From: an uncultured Lachnospiraceae bacterium
GTDB lineage: Bacteria; Bacillota; Clostridia; Lachnospirales; Lachnospiraceae
Direction: 5' to 3'
Assembly (NCBI GenBank): GCA_947175175.1
Contig: CAMWLV010000008.1
Location: forward strand, 1-50,775
DNA: 50,775 nt
Shown in pieces: positions 26,781-35,526 of the stretch (position 1 is the stretch's first letter; the number at the start of each line of letters is the position of its first letter). Under the pieces are notes generated by a model that worked only from the letters and a program-made list of their open reading frames with translations, was not told the origin of the DNA and did no database searches. The position numbers and the translations under genes are program-made.

Positions 26781-26987
26781 TTATGAAGTTTCCATGTTCA
26801 GTATTCCCTTGAAATATTCCTGTCTTGTTAATTTTACTAAATTTCTGACTTCATGTCTACTTTCTTTGACAATAACTTTTTTGCCATCAGTTAACGTAAT
26901 AACTGTATCTGGTGTCTCCTCAACCGTCTCGATCAAATTCGTGTTGACCAAAAGCTTTGTCCCATTGATCTTTGTGACTTCTATCAT
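26781..26987 (-). CDS. flbD: FlbD-family flagellar protein
   Basis: The 68-residue product matches the short FlbD/YlzI family found in Firmicute and spirochaete flagellar operons; its function is unclear. It opens with MIEVTKINGTKLLVN and has the beta-strand pattern VEETPDTVITLTDGKK and then VKESRHEVRNLV. The ATG at 26987 was chosen because AAAGGAGG lies about 11 bases upstream, and because homologues start here; the open frame continues upstream but into the preceding glycosyltransferase gene. flgE, which usually precedes it, is missing. Confidence 0.9.
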   Translation of the reverse strand: MIEVTKINGTKLLVNTNLIETVEETPDTVITLTDGKKVIVKESRHEVRNLVKLTRQEYFKGILNMETS

Positions 26988-26994
26988 TTGAAAT

Positions 26995-28095
26995 CTACGC
27001 CTCCTTTCCCGCAAAGGTGATCTGCTTTCCATGCAGTCTTCCAAATTCTGCCAGTTTGCTCTGATATACTTCGAATCCGTCCGCCTGTCCAGTCTCACTA
27101 TAAATCGCAAAAATCCTCGCATATGTATCAAAGACATTCTCACCGAGCTGTTCGAAGTCCGCAGCATCCGTAATCCCTGTCAGAAATCCGATCGCAGTCT
27201 CATAGTCCCTGCACATCTGTGCTGCCTTGCCAAAAAGATACCGCAGTTTTGTTGTCTTTAGATACTCCCTGTTCATATCAAGCAGTCTGTAGGCATTACC
27301 AGGATCCTCAACCTTGATCAGACAGTCCGCATAAGATTCCAAACAGATGCTCAGAAATTTTTTCTCCGGATTGCGGTTGATTTCCAGACACATGTCATAC
27401 GCCTCAATCGCTTTCTCATAATTTCCCAAAACATTATAGGACTGCCCAATCTGGAAATAGATATAATCATCCATCCCCTCGGTTTCCCCTATGGATTTCA
27501 ATAAAAGATTTAAATTTCTTTCCTGTTTGCGAATCATTTCCTGCTTTGGAATGTCATAGCCGTAATGCTTGACGACGATTGGCAGATGAAAAGTCTCAAG
27601 TATCATCTCATCGTAATTATCTGACTTTTTCGGCGTGATCTGCTCATGTATCCGAAAACGGTATTCATAATAATTTCTATTGTAAAATCGGGGCACTTCG
27701 TCAAGCTGGATACTTTCCTTTGAAGCACCGCCTTCCACTGTTGTGTAGACATTCCTGATCTCCACGACACCGACATTTTTCGGATATTTCTGCATACACG
27801 TGCGCAGCTTTGCCACATCAATCTCCTGCACATACTCATCACAGTCCAGGATCAGGATCCAGTTGTTCGATGCTTTGGACACTGCGAAATTTCTTGCTGC
27901 ACTGAAATCATCGCACCACACAAAGTCAAACAGTTTATCTGTATATTTCTCTGCAATCTCTTTTGTCCTGTCTGTGGAACCTGTGTCAACTACCACGATT
28001 TCCATGTCATATCGCAATAGTTTCCTGAGACACTGTTCTATGTACTGCTCCTCATTTTTTGCGATCATGCACACGCTGACCGGTAATCTCGCCAT
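26995..28095 (-). CDS. Family 2 glycosyltransferase with C-terminal TPR-like region
   Basis: The 366-residue product has an N-terminal GT-A domain (about 1-230) with SVCMIAKNEEQYIEQCL, VVVDTGSTDRT, DFSAARNFA and the metal-binding DxD in LDCDEYV. A helical TPR-like region follows (about 215-350, YFQIQSYNVLGNYEKAIEAY-type repeats). Acceptor and donor are not shown by the sequence. It ends 7 bases before flbD, whose ribosome site overlaps its last codons, so the two are probably co-transcribed. That invites a flagellin-glycosylation role, but direct evidence is lacking. Confidence 0.85.
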   Translation of the reverse strand: MARLPVSVCMIAKNEEQYIEQCLRKLLRYDMEIVVVDTGSTDRTKEIAEKYTDKLFDFVWCDDFSAARNFAVSKASNNWILILDCDEYVQEIDVAKLRTCMQKYPKNVGVVEIRNVYTTVEGGASKESIQLDEVPRFYNRNYYEYRFRIHEQITPKKSDNYDEMILETFHLPIVVKHYGYDIPKQEMIRKQERNLNLLLKSIGETEGMDDYIYFQIGQSYNVLGNYEKAIEAYDMCLEINRNPEKKFLSICLESYADCLIKVEDPGNAYRLLDMNREYLKTTKLRYLFGKAAQMCRDYETAIGFLTGITDAADFEQLGENVFDTYARIFAIYSETGQADGFEVYQSKLAEFGRLHGKQITFAGKEA

Positions 28096-28140
28096 AATTG
28101 TAACTTCCTCTCTCCTCTTTATCCTTCTTCCAAAAGTATA

Positions 28141-28157
28141 GGGCGGTTTTGCCGCCC
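28141..28157 (-). terminator. Short GC hairpin between coiled-coil and glycosyltransferase genes
   Basis: GGGCGGC pairs with GCCGCCC-type sequence (one wobble) around a 3-base loop, followed on the minus strand by TATACTTTT. The T-tract is weak, so it may attenuate rather than stop transcription. Confidence 0.45.
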
Positions 28158-28193
28158 CGCAGTATGCATGGTTGTCTCTTTCCAGATAATTCC

Positions 28194-28772
28194 TTATTCA
28201 CTGAGTGGTATCAGTTCCCTATATTCCAATACTTTGATAATTGTTGCGCCCTGATCTTCCAACTTTCTAATCTGGTGTTTAACCTTGTAAAAACCATTCT
28301 TGACATCACTGGAAATCGTACTCATATCTGCCTCTAATCTCTCATAATTGTCTTGAAGCTTGTCAAGCTTTAAGTCGATCATTCCCAGCCTGGTATTAAC
28401 CTTGTCAAGCTCTGCTTTCTTAATAATCGTCTCAACATCTGTCATTCTTGATTCCATGCTTGTCATTCTTGTCTCGAGTTTCGCCGTTGTCTTCTCAAGG
28501 CTTGTCATTCTTGTCTCGAGTTTTGCCGTTGTCTCCTCCAGACTTTTCATTCTTGTCTCGAGTTTCGCCGTTGTCTTCTCAAGGCCCGTCACTCTTGCAT
28601 CAAGTCTCTCCACAGCTGTCTCAAGACTTGTCACTCTTGCATCAAGTCTCTCCACAGCTGTCTCAAGGCTTGTCATTCTTGTCTCCAGTCCTGCCACTCT
28701 TGTATCAATATTATCCAGCTTCGTGTTGATCTTGGCAAACTCCGCCATGATCAATTTCATATTTTCATCCAT
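28194..28772 (-). CDS. Coiled-coil protein built from 14-residue repeats
   Basis: The 192-residue product is unrecognised beyond its architecture. A short helical start (MDENMKLIMAEFAKINTKLD) leads to six 14-residue units (residues 28-111) such as RLDARVTSLETAVE and KLETRMTSLEKTTA. Each unit is two heptads, with Leu/Met/Val at a and d positions, so a long parallel coiled coil is expected. A less regular helical tail follows. No membrane or catalytic motif is seen. It is separated from the glycosyltransferase by a hairpin and from ppaC by a terminator, so it may be a single-gene unit. Confidence 0.7.
   Translation of the reverse strand: MDENMKLIMAEFAKINTKLDNIDTRVAGLETRMTSLETAVERLDARVTSLETAVERLDARVTGLEKTTAKLETRMKSLEETTAKLETRMTSLEKTTAKLETRMTSMESRMTDVETIIKKAELDKVNTRLGMIDLKLDKLQDNYERLEADMSTISSDVKNGFYKVKHQIRKLEDQGATIIKVLEYRELIPLSE
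28440..28691 (-). repeat. Six 42-base tandem repeats
   Basis: The repeats encode the 14-residue coiled-coil units. Two neighbouring pairs are nearly identical at DNA level; unit number could change in frame by slippage or recombination. Confidence 0.8.
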
Positions 28773-28829
28773 ACCTGTCCGCTCTCCTTATCGCAAAAAT
28801 AATCCCGAAAATTTAATACCGTCCACTTG

Positions 28830-28838
28830 TAGTTATCA
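28830..28838 (-). promoter_or_regulatory. Extended -10 promoter for the coiled-coil gene
   Basis: On the minus strand an extended -10 (TGT followed by TATACT) lies about 60 bases upstream of the ATG; the -35 is weak (TTTTCA). Coordinates are approximate within a few bases. Confidence 0.35.
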
Positions 28839-28887
28839 GTATAACACATATTAAAGCTAATGAAAAGGTGAACAAAGCCACAAATTA

Positions 28888-28921
28888 AAAATACCACAGA
28901 ATTTATCTTCTGTGGTATTTT
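28888..28921 (-). terminator. Terminator after ppaC
   Basis: AAAATACCACAGAA and TTCTGTGGTATTTT form a perfect 14-base stem with a 6-base loop. The T-run on the minus strand lies just beyond the ppaC stop. Confidence 0.85.
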
Positions 28922-28937
28922 ATGTAACTTTTCTATG

Positions 28938-30608
28938 TTATTTTTCCCACTGCTGCAAGACAGATACAAATGCCGGAATCAATTGTTTCTTTCTGGATAC
29001 CAGATTCTTCAGTTCAAACTTTTTCTGCGTTTTCGGCAGCTTAAACGCCGTTCTCACCAGTTCCCTTGCCCTTTCACCAAAACATAAAAGTTCTGTCTTC
29101 TCATACACGATATTGGTCAGCATGAAGAAACACATTTCCACAGGAAGCCCCGGCATCTGTTCCATGATATAAGGCTCTATCTTCTCCCTGATCTCTTCCA
29201 GCTCAATACTGTTCATCGAGTTGATCTGCCCCACACTGAACTCAAAGCCGTTTACCGAAAAGTTCTTATAATCCTGATTGAAAATCTCCTCCGCCGTCTT
29301 ATCTCCCAGATTGCTACCCGCACCAAACATGTCAATTGCAAACCCCTCGATCTCCACTTCACAGATCTCGGAGAGCTTTTCTGCTGCTGCCTTATCTACC
29401 TCTGTAACAGTCGGCGAGTGGAACATCAAGGTGTCGGAAATGATTGCAGACATCATGAGACCTGCAATATTTTTGGGAATCTCAATACCCTTTTCCTGAT
29501 ACATTTGATAAATGATGGTTGCCGTACAGCCAAGTGGCTGGTTTCTGAAAAATACAGGCGAGACGGTCTCAAGTGTACCGATTCTGTGGTGATCTATGAT
29601 TTCGAGGATATCTGCAGCCTCTATCCCATCAACGGTCTGCGAGAGTTCATTGTGATCGACCAGTATCAGCTGCTTTTTGCGCAGGTTTAACAATGTCCGG
29701 CGTGAAATCATGCCGACGTATTTATCCTCCTCGTCAAGCACAGGGAAATCATGATACCGCTTCTTTTTCATGATAGCCTTGATACTTTCTGTTTTATCTG
29801 TAATCTTAAAGGTTGTGAGCTTCTCACGCCGCATAAAATAGCCAATCGGCATACTCTGATTGATCAACCGCGCAACTGTCGCTGTATCATACGGCGTACT
29901 GATCAAAATACAGTTATGTTCCTTGGCAAATATCTGCATGGTCTTGGAAATCTTTGCCCCCATCGTGACCACGACACATGCAGCTCCCATCTCAATCGCA
30001 CATAGCTGTGTCTCATAACGGTTTCCAAGCAGAACCATGTCACCTGGATGGATATAGTCCTCCAGCACATCTGGATTTGCTGTCGCTATGACCACCTCTC
30101 CGCTCTCAAAATAGCCATCTGATTCTCCCACAACCATTTCCGCATCCAGTGTCTCCAATATATTCCTATAAGAAGTCTTTGCCCTTGACAAAATACCATT
30201 GTCATACACATCCATGTATGCATTGGCGATATCGCCAATCGTAATGATACCTGTCAGTTTTTCCTGTGTAATGATTGGAACCGTGACATCTCCTCTGTCA
30301 CGCATCATATGCCATGCTTTCTTGAGTGACACATCCTCTGTCACGCCTTCCACGTCGTTCATATCGATATCCCTGACATCTGTCATGACATCGTGAAGAT
30401 AAACAGGCGGATCTGTATGAAAAGCATTTAACACATATTGTGTTTCCTGATTGATCTGTCCTGCCCTTGCTGGGACATACTCACAGGTATCATTGCATTT
30501 ATTTTTCAGATATGCATATGCAATCGCAGAACAGATTGAATCCGTATCTGGATTTTTGTGTCCGACAATATACACTGGCCGCTTTGTTAATTCTAAATTA
30601 TCCATCAT
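28938..30608 (-). CDS. ppaC: Manganese-dependent inorganic pyrophosphatase with CBS and DRTGG domains
   Basis: Family II pyrophosphatase hydrolyses PPi to phosphate. The 556 residues start with the DHH catalytic motif (VGHKNPDTDS), have a CBS domain, a DRTGG domain (about 180-290) and a second CBS (about 290-350). The catalytic half resumes with DHHRIGTLE and the DHHA2 domain, including SRKKQLIP near the end. CBS/DRTGG forms are regulated by adenine nucleotides and diadenosine polyphosphates in clostridia. ATG 30608 was chosen for its AAAGG site; an open frame upstream adds a non-conserved stretch. A terminator follows. Confidence 0.93.
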   Translation of the reverse strand: MMDNLELTKRPVYIVGHKNPDTDSICSAIAYAYLKNKCNDTCEYVPARAGQINQETQYVLNAFHTDPPVYLHDVMTDVRDIDMNDVEGVTEDVSLKKAWHMMRDRGDVTVPIITQEKLTGIITIGDIANAYMDVYDNGILSRAKTSYRNILETLDAEMVVGESDGYFESGEVVIATANPDVLEDYIHPGDMVLLGNRYETQLCAIEMGAACVVVTMGAKISKTMQIFAKEHNCILISTPYDTATVARLINQSMPIGYFMRREKLTTFKITDKTESIKAIMKKKRYHDFPVLDEEDKYVGMISRRTLLNLRKKQLILVDHNELSQTVDGIEAADILEIIDHHRIGTLETVSPVFFRNQPLGCTATIIYQMYQEKGIEIPKNIAGLMMSAIISDTLMFHSPTVTEVDKAAAEKLSEICEVEIEGFAIDMFGAGSNLGDKTAEEIFNQDYKNFSVNGFEFSVGQINSMNSIELEEIREKIEPYIMEQMPGLPVEMCFFMLTNIVYEKTELLCFGERARELVRTAFKLPKTQKKFELKNLVSRKKQLIPAFVSVLQQWEK

Positions 30609-30717
30609 TCCATTTCCTTTCCCTACTCGCGCCGCCGATGCGCCATATAATGGTGTGTTTCCCATGCGAAAAACTGCCACACCTGCTTTTTCACATCAGC
30701 ATTAACATATGCATGAA

Positions 30718-30741
30718 AAAAGTCCTTGAAAATCAAGGACT
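30718..30741 (-). terminator. Terminator after tRNA-Gly
   Basis: AGTCCTTG and CAAGGACT pair around a short loop with six Ts after the stem on the minus strand. It ends the tRNA transcript 17 bases past the mature 3' end. Confidence 0.8.
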
Positions 30742-30757
30742 CCCCGTCAAAAACAAG

Positions 30758-30830
30758 AGCGATAGACGGGGCTCGAACCCGCGGTCTCGACCTTGGCAAG
30801 GTCGCGCGTTACCAACTACGCCACTATCGC
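30758..30830 (-). tRNA. tRNA-Gly (anticodon GCC)
   Basis: A complete cloverleaf is visible on the minus strand. The acceptor stem is GCGATAG/CTATCGC; the D arm contains AGTTGGTA; the anticodon stem is CGACC/GGTCG with loop TTGCCAA (anticodon GCC at 30795-30797); the T arm contains GGTTCGAGCC. The discriminator is T. The CCA end is not encoded. Length is 73 nucleotides. Confidence 0.97.
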
Positions 30831-30870
30831 ATATGTATATCATGTCCGCAACACCTCACGGACAAGATAT

Positions 30871-30899
30871 ACTATACTACACTGTTCCTCATTTGTCAA
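30871..30899 (-). promoter_or_regulatory. Strong sigma-A promoter for tRNA-Gly
   Basis: TTGACA (30894-30899) and TATAGT (30871-30876) are 17 bases apart on the minus strand. It sits directly after the GH3 stop codon and drives the tRNA. Confidence 0.85.
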
Positions 30900-30906
30900 C
30901 TGTTTT

Positions 30907-32190
30907 TTATAAGGATTCAATCACATTTTTGTACTTAATACGATAAATCCGATAAACAGAGTCATGAATACGCTCCTGCGTGATCGTGCCATCCGTGACT
31001 GCCTGCAGGACACCTTCATACGCCTCCTGGTAATCTTCCGGCGCCAAAAGGATATCCGCACCAGCCTGTATGGCGGCAACTGCAGCCTCAGCAGAACTGT
31101 AATTGTCCGTGATGGCGCTGTCATCAAGATAATCTGTCATCACCACTCCCTGAAAGCCCAACGTATTTCTGAGCACATCATTGACCATAACCGAAGACAG
31201 TGATGATGGTGTATCATCTCCTGTGACACCATTTACCTGGATATGCGACACCATGATACAGTCCACACCGCCTTGTATCGCCATATCGTATATGACAAAC
31301 TCGCTGTTCTTAAGCTCCTCCAACGTTTTGGAACCAGCTCCCGCGCCGGGGAATTTCTGCAGGACTGCACTCACTTCTGTCTCCTGCATTGCCTGCACCG
31401 CCGCGTTCACAAGAGGTGCCGCCACCGCTGCATCCGAGCCAAAAGTCCTTCCCTGAAGAGAGGAATCCCCTTCCTCTGACACGATCTCTGCGACTGGTGC
31501 CAGATTCATATCAATGCCATATGACGCAAGATTAGATGCAATGGTTCCATATACCTGTCTGACACTGTCGGAATCTGTAAGCTCTGACGCCTTCGCTGTC
31601 GTCTCCAGACCATAATCTGTTGAGCCGCACTCAGCACTCACTATTGTAAAAATTGGATATTTTGCGAAACTTCTCGTATTCGCAAGCATCTCTGTAAACT
31701 GTTCGGGTGTGTTGAAGTTCTTTGGCGCATATACAAGTCCGCCCACAGGATTTTCCGTTACTGCCGTTTTCGTACCCTCGCCTGCCTGCACGGCTGTTCC
31801 AACCCCTGTGATGGACTCAGGTGTTACAACAAACAATCCAGCAATCATCTCCTCCATTGTCATGCTGCTCAGCAACGACTCGATTAGTGTGTCCAATGGA
31901 TCATCGTCAACCGGCGGTGTGTATCCTTCAATCGCCTCCATACTGCTGCCTGGCATTTCCTCAATGTACGGCTCGCTGTCCTGTTCCGCTGCCGCACTGG
32001 ACTCAGCTTCCCCAATCACTCTGTTTACTTTTTCATTATAATCATTCACATAATTGACAATGCCCTTTACGCCAAAAAAACCTGCTGTTATTACCATTAC
32101 AATCATAAGGATCAGTATCAGATACGCAAAAATCTGGTTTCTCAGCCGCCTGCGTCTTCTTTCCTGTCTGCTTGTCTTTTCGTCTTTCAT
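30907..32190 (-). CDS. Glycoside hydrolase family 3 N-terminal domain protein, membrane-anchored
   Basis: The 427-residue product has a basic start, one transmembrane anchor (about 20-40), an acidic linker and a GH3 TIM barrel (about 100-425) related to beta-N-acetylhexosaminidase NagZ. Visible features are NLAPVAEI (229-236), the family loop replaced by QKFPGAGAGSKTL (278-290), and the presumed nucleophile Asp353 in VVMTDYLDD. The usual KHFPGHG with the following Asp-Ser-His dyad is not present. It may be inactive, have altered specificity, or use another acid. It starts 3 bases after glyA. Confidence 0.8.
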   Translation of the reverse strand: MKDEKTSRQERRRRRLRNQIFAYLILILMIVMVITAGFFGVKGIVNYVNDYNEKVNRVIGEAESSAAAEQDSEPYIEEMPGSSMEAIEGYTPPVDDDPLDTLIESLLSSMTMEEMIAGLFVVTPESITGVGTAVQAGEGTKTAVTENPVGGLVYAPKNFNTPEQFTEMLANTRSFAKYPIFTIVSAECGSTDYGLETTAKASELTDSDSVRQVYGTIASNLASYGIDMNLAPVAEIVSEEGDSSLQGRTFGSDAAVAAPLVNAAVQAMQETEVSAVLQKFPGAGAGSKTLEELKNSEFVIYDMAIQGGVDCIMVSHIQVNGVTGDDTPSSLSSVMVNDVLRNTLGFQGVVMTDYLDDSAITDNYSSAEAAVAAIQAGADILLAPEDYQEAYEGVLQAVTDGTITQERIHDSVYRIYRIKYKNVIESL

Positions 32191-32193
32191 AAT

Positions 32194-33432
32194 TTAGATT
32201 AATGGGTACTGATCGGTAAGCGACTGCACAATAGCCCTTGCACCAGCAATTCCATTTTCCTGCTCCTTTATGACCATAGCGATAGCCTCTGCGATCTGCT
32301 CCATATCGTCCTCTTTCATGCCGCGACTCGTCACGGCTGGTGTTCCAAGGCGGATACCGCTCGTGACAAACGGAGATTTCGGATCATTAGGAATCGTATT
32401 CTTATTGCAGGTAATGTGTGCCTCGTCCATCAGTTTCTCGACAGCCTTGCCTGTGAGGTCATATGTTGTGAGGTCTACGAGCATCAGATGATTGTCTGTA
32501 CCGCCTGAGACAATCTTGATATCTCTGCTGATCAGCCCTTTGCAGAGCGTCTGCGCATTCTTTACGATCTGTTGCTGATATACCTTAAACGCATCGCCAA
32601 GCGCCTCCTGGAAGCAGACTGCCTTTGCCGCAATCACATGCATGAGCGGTCCTCCCTGAATTCCTGGGAAGATTGCCTTGTTGAAATTGTATTTCTCAGC
32701 TGCCTCTTTGTTTGCAAGGATCAGTCCGCCGCGTGGTCCCCTCAAAGTCTTGTGCGTCGTTGTCGTCACGACATCCGCATACGGAATCGGGCTTGGGTGA
32801 AGTCCTGCTGCCACCAGCCCCGCAATATGAGCCATGTCTACCATGAGTACAGCGCCCACCGCGTCACATACCTCCCTGAAACGCTTAAAATCAATTGTCC
32901 TGGCATATGCACTTGCACCGGCAATGATCATCTTAGGCCTGCACTCCAACGCCAGCTCACGCATCTTATCATAGTCAAGGAAACCATTGTCATCCACGCC
33001 GTAAGGCACCACATGAAAATATTTGCCAGACATATTGACTGGCGAGCCATGCGTGAGATGTCCGCCATGGTCAAGATTCATGCCCATGATGGTATCACCT
33101 GGCTGTAATATAGCAAACTGCACTGCCATGTTTGCCTGCGCGCCGGAATGCGGCTGAACATTTGCATAATCACATCCGAACAGCTCTTTTGCACGCTCAA
33201 TGGCAAGATTTTCCACAACATCTACACACTCGCATCCGCCATAATATCGCTTTCCAGGATATCCTTCTGCGTACTTATTCGTCAGCGGGCTTCCCATCGC
33301 TGCCATCACTGCCTTACTAACCCAGTTCTCAGAAGCGATCAGCTCAATATGGCTGTTCTGTCTCTCCTGCTCTGCCACAATGGCATCTGCAATCTTGGGA
33401 TCTACCTTTCTTACTTCATCAAGTGAATACAT
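32194..33432 (-). CDS. glyA: Serine hydroxymethyltransferase
   Basis: GlyA converts serine and tetrahydrofolate to glycine and 5,10-methylene-THF. The 412-residue PLP enzyme has [23 protein letters not shown], the [13 protein letters not shown] motif and the PLP-binding Lys228 in [14 protein letters not shown]. Length is normal. The start ATG has GGAGG upstream, and a promoter lies at 33480-33508. A GH3 gene follows closely, so the two are probably co-transcribed. Confidence 0.97.
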   Translation of the reverse strand: MYSLDEVRKVDPKIADAIVAEQERQNSHIELIASENWVSKAVMAAMGSPLTNKYAEGYPGKRYYGGCECVDVVENLAIERAKELFGCDYANVQPHSGAQANMAVQFAILQPGDTIMGMNLDHGGHLTHGSPVNMSGKYFHVVPYGVDDNGFLDYDKMRELALECRPKMIIAGASAYARTIDFKRFREVCDAVGAVLMVDMAHIAGLVAAGLHPSPIPYADVVTTTTHKTLRGPRGGLILANKEAAEKYNFNKAIFPGIQGGPLMHVIAAKAVCFQEALGDAFKVYQQQIVKNAQTLCKGLISRDIKIVSGGTDNHLMLVDLTTYDLTGKAVEKLMDEAHITCNKNTIPNDPKSPFVTSGIRLGTPAVTSRGMKEDDMEQIAEAIAMVIKEQENGIAGARAIVQSLTDQYPLI

Positions 33433-33479
33433 GAATCTCTCCTCCGTATCTGCATATTTTTTGATTAATAGTTCGTTTT

Positions 33480-33508
33480 AGTATAACTGTTTTTCGACAA
33501 TATTACAA
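33480..33508 (-). promoter_or_regulatory. Sigma-A promoter for glyA
   Basis: TTGTAA (33503-33508) and TATACT (33480-33485) are separated by 17 bases on the minus strand, about 47 bases upstream of the glyA start. The leader is short and no riboswitch is apparent. Confidence 0.7.
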
Positions 33509-33511
33509 GCA

Positions 33512-34537
33512 CTAATTAAAGTGGAATATTCTCTGGCATATCTTATATCCGTCGACAGTGATCTTTCTTCCAAGCTTTCCCGGAAGGTTCATTGCATTTC
33601 CGAGCAGCCCCATCCTAAGACGCATCCACAGCACCTTGTCCTTCGTTTTGATATACTGCCAGAGTTCCTTTTTCTTCTCAAGATTTTCCTCAAGCCCGGA
33701 GCGGATCAACAGCACAGAAGACACCGTCGTGATAATATCAAGATAGTTAACCATATATTTTCTCACCTTGCCATTTGCCATAATATGCTGTTTCTCTGCC
33801 ACATAATAATCCACCATCAATTCATTCACTTTAATCTGCTGGTCGATTCTCCCGATCATGACCTGCTCATTGACAGACTGATCTGCACGCCCGATAAAAT
33901 AACGGTAGAAATTCACATCCATATAATACATTGTCTTGACATATGGAAGCGGGTTGAACACAAAAATGTTATCTACATAAAAAGTATTCTCTGGGAGCTT
34001 TAATCCACAATCCCGCAGCAGATTTGTCCTGTAGATCACGGAATGCATCAGAATATACTGTCCCACCCTGAAATGGCGCACATCTTTCCAGGTAAATATC
34101 TCCTCCTGCGGCAGTGCATGATGATACTTCATGGCCTTCTTGCGCTTCTCACCTTCCTTCTCATAGACGAAATTGCTGACCAGCATATCAATGGAATTTC
34201 CGCTTTGCAAAAGTTCCTTGAGCTTGTCCAGGATCTGTGTATATGCACTCTGACTCACCCAGTCATCACTGTCCACCACTTTGAAATAAAGCCCCCTGGC
34301 GTGTTCAATACCCACATTGACCGCCGAGCCATGACCTCCGTTTTCCTTGTTCACCACCTTGATGATTCCCGGAAAACTTTCCCGATACTCTTCCGCGATA
34401 TCTGGTGTATTATCACTAGAGCCATCATTGACTATGATGATCTCCACATCCTCCCCTCCCGGAAGAAGGGAATCAATACATCTGCGCATATAAGCTGCCG
34501 AATTGTAGCAGGGTACCGCTATTGATAATAATTTCAT
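33512..34537 (-). CDS. Family 2 glycosyltransferase
   Basis: The 341-residue product has the GT-A fold at its start: LLSIAVPCYNSAAYMRRCID, IIIVNDGSSDNT, GHGSAVNVGIEHARG and the DxD-like VDSDDWVS (about residues 85-92). A predicted helical C-terminal region follows, with no clear membrane segment. It resembles glycosyltransferases of cell-surface polysaccharide or teichoic-acid assembly, but the substrate is unknown. The start at 34537 has GGAG 8 bases upstream and avoids overlap with the DUF1653 gene 20 bases upstream. Confidence 0.85.
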   Translation of the reverse strand: MKLLSIAVPCYNSAAYMRRCIDSLLPGGEDVEIIIVNDGSSDNTPDIAEEYRESFPGIIKVVNKENGGHGSAVNVGIEHARGLYFKVVDSDDWVSQSAYTQILDKLKELLQSGNSIDMLVSNFVYEKEGEKRKKAMKYHHALPQEEIFTWKDVRHFRVGQYILMHSVIYRTNLLRDCGLKLPENTFYVDNIFVFNPLPYVKTMYYMDVNFYRYFIGRADQSVNEQVMIGRIDQQIKVNELMVDYYVAEKQHIMANGKVRKYMVNYLDIITTVSSVLLIRSGLEENLEKKKELWQYIKTKDKVLWMRLRMGLLGNAMNLPGKLGRKITVDGYKICQRIFHFN

Positions 34538-34556
34538 AATAAATACTCCAATCTTG

Positions 34557-35129
34557 TTACGGTCTAAGCCGGTTGCATTCAAAACGCTCCATTGTCAGGA
34601 GACAGTTTTTAATCTCATTATAGCGCATCTCTATATCGCCTTCTTTCACTTCTGTGTCAAGGCTCACCGCCATTGTATCAATCATAGCATCTGTTATTCT
34701 GGGATGAAGTGAGCTGAGTATCTGAAGTTTTTTCTCATAGGAGTCTGCATCCAGAAAAGCCACAAGTCCCGCATCCAGGGCAAATTCACTTTCGCTTTCG
34801 ATGCTTTCATTCATTATAACATCTGTTTTCTTCTCTGCAGCCATCCTATCATTTTCGACAGTCTTTGTTTTTTCCTGATCTGTGTATTCCTCACCCCCGA
34901 GATTCAGTTTTTCAAAACGATAAATCTGTCTCTCATTGGGATACTTTGAGGTATCGATCCTGCTCATGAACATCTCAAGCGGACGCACATAAACCTCAAA
35001 CGGCGCATGCAGCTGCTGATATACCACCATCTTCACGCCGTCTTCCGAGTGGCGCGCCAGAGTGATGATCTGGTAAATGCTTCCCTTGAAATGTCTGTAA
35101 ATTTCCTGTGGTCTGGGATTTGGTCTCAT
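34557..35129 (-). CDS. DUF1653-domain protein
   Basis: The 190-residue product begins with a DUF1653 domain (about 5-75): RPQEIYRHFKGSIYQIITLA, LHAPFEVYVRPLEMFMS. This small SH3-like beta fold is common in bacteria and has no defined function. The rest is a charged, helical tail of about 100 residues. It has its own promoter (35156-35184) and is followed 20 bases later by the glycosyltransferase gene. Confidence 0.8.
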   Translation of the reverse strand: MRPNPRPQEIYRHFKGSIYQIITLARHSEDGVKMVVYQQLHAPFEVYVRPLEMFMSRIDTSKYPNERQIYRFEKLNLGGEEYTDQEKTKTVENDRMAAEKKTDVIMNESIESESEFALDAGLVAFLDADSYEKKLQILSSLHPRITDAMIDTMAVSLDTEVKEGDIEMRYNEIKNCLLTMERFECNRLRP

Positions 35130-35155
35130 ATTGCGGTCATACCTTCCTTCTTTTT

Positions 35156-35184
35156 TGAATAATTTGATAAAATATTACTGTCAA
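35156..35184 (-). promoter_or_regulatory. Sigma-A promoter for the DUF1653 gene
   Basis: TTGACA (35179-35184) and TATTCA (35156-35161) lie 17 bases apart on the minus strand. Confidence 0.65.
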
Positions 35185-35436
35185 AGTCTTTATAGGTTAT
35201 TCTATCCTATTTTCCCCAATTTGTCATTTAAAAACGCTTTGTTTTCATATCTTTCTCTTTTTGTAGTCACATTTTCACCATTCCCATTAATGATATCACT
35301 CTATTTTCTCTTTATCAATTAAATGCAGGGAATATTTTCGTAATTTTATTTGTAGTGCAAAAAAAAGGATTTTTTGTTATAAATTCTACTTTTATGAAAA
35401 TAGTGTGTTGTTGTTGTTTTCGCCCGATTTACCCTC

Positions 35437-35465
35437 TTGTCATCACGTTTTTCATATTATATGAT
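35437..35465 (+). promoter_or_regulatory. Sigma-A promoter for the small plus-strand gene
   Basis: TTGTCA (35437-35442) and TATGAT (35460-35465) lie 17 bases apart, about 60 bases upstream of the start codon. Confidence 0.65.
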
Positions 35466-35526
35466 GGAAATAGTTAATGGTCATGGCTGAACTCTCATTA
35501 ATATGAAAAAGGAGACGCATGCAAAT

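Larger units (their letters stand above)
35130..35526. other. Divergent intergenic region
   Basis: About 400 AT-rich bases without a gene separate the DUF1653 gene and the small plus-strand gene. They hold two divergent promoters (35156-35184 minus; 35437-35465 plus). The middle (about 35190-35430) shows nothing recognisable. Confidence 0.6.

Noticed and set aside
2388-27000. Flagellar sigma-factor (SigD-type) promoters within the cluster
   Set aside because: No convincing TAAA-N15-GCCGATAT-type site was found by eye in the gaps; visible promoters look like sigma-A sites.
26988-27167. FlbD with a 60-residue N-terminal extension
   Set aside because: The extension is out-of-frame glycosyltransferase coding sequence; the family start and an AAAGGAGG site support ATG 26987.
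30609-30680. N-terminal extension of the pyrophosphatase
   Set aside because: The extra 24 residues are not conserved in the family, and a ribosome site precedes ATG 30608.
33433-33511. Riboswitch or T-box before glyA
   Set aside because: The leader between promoter and start is only about 45 bases, too short for a glycine riboswitch or T-box.
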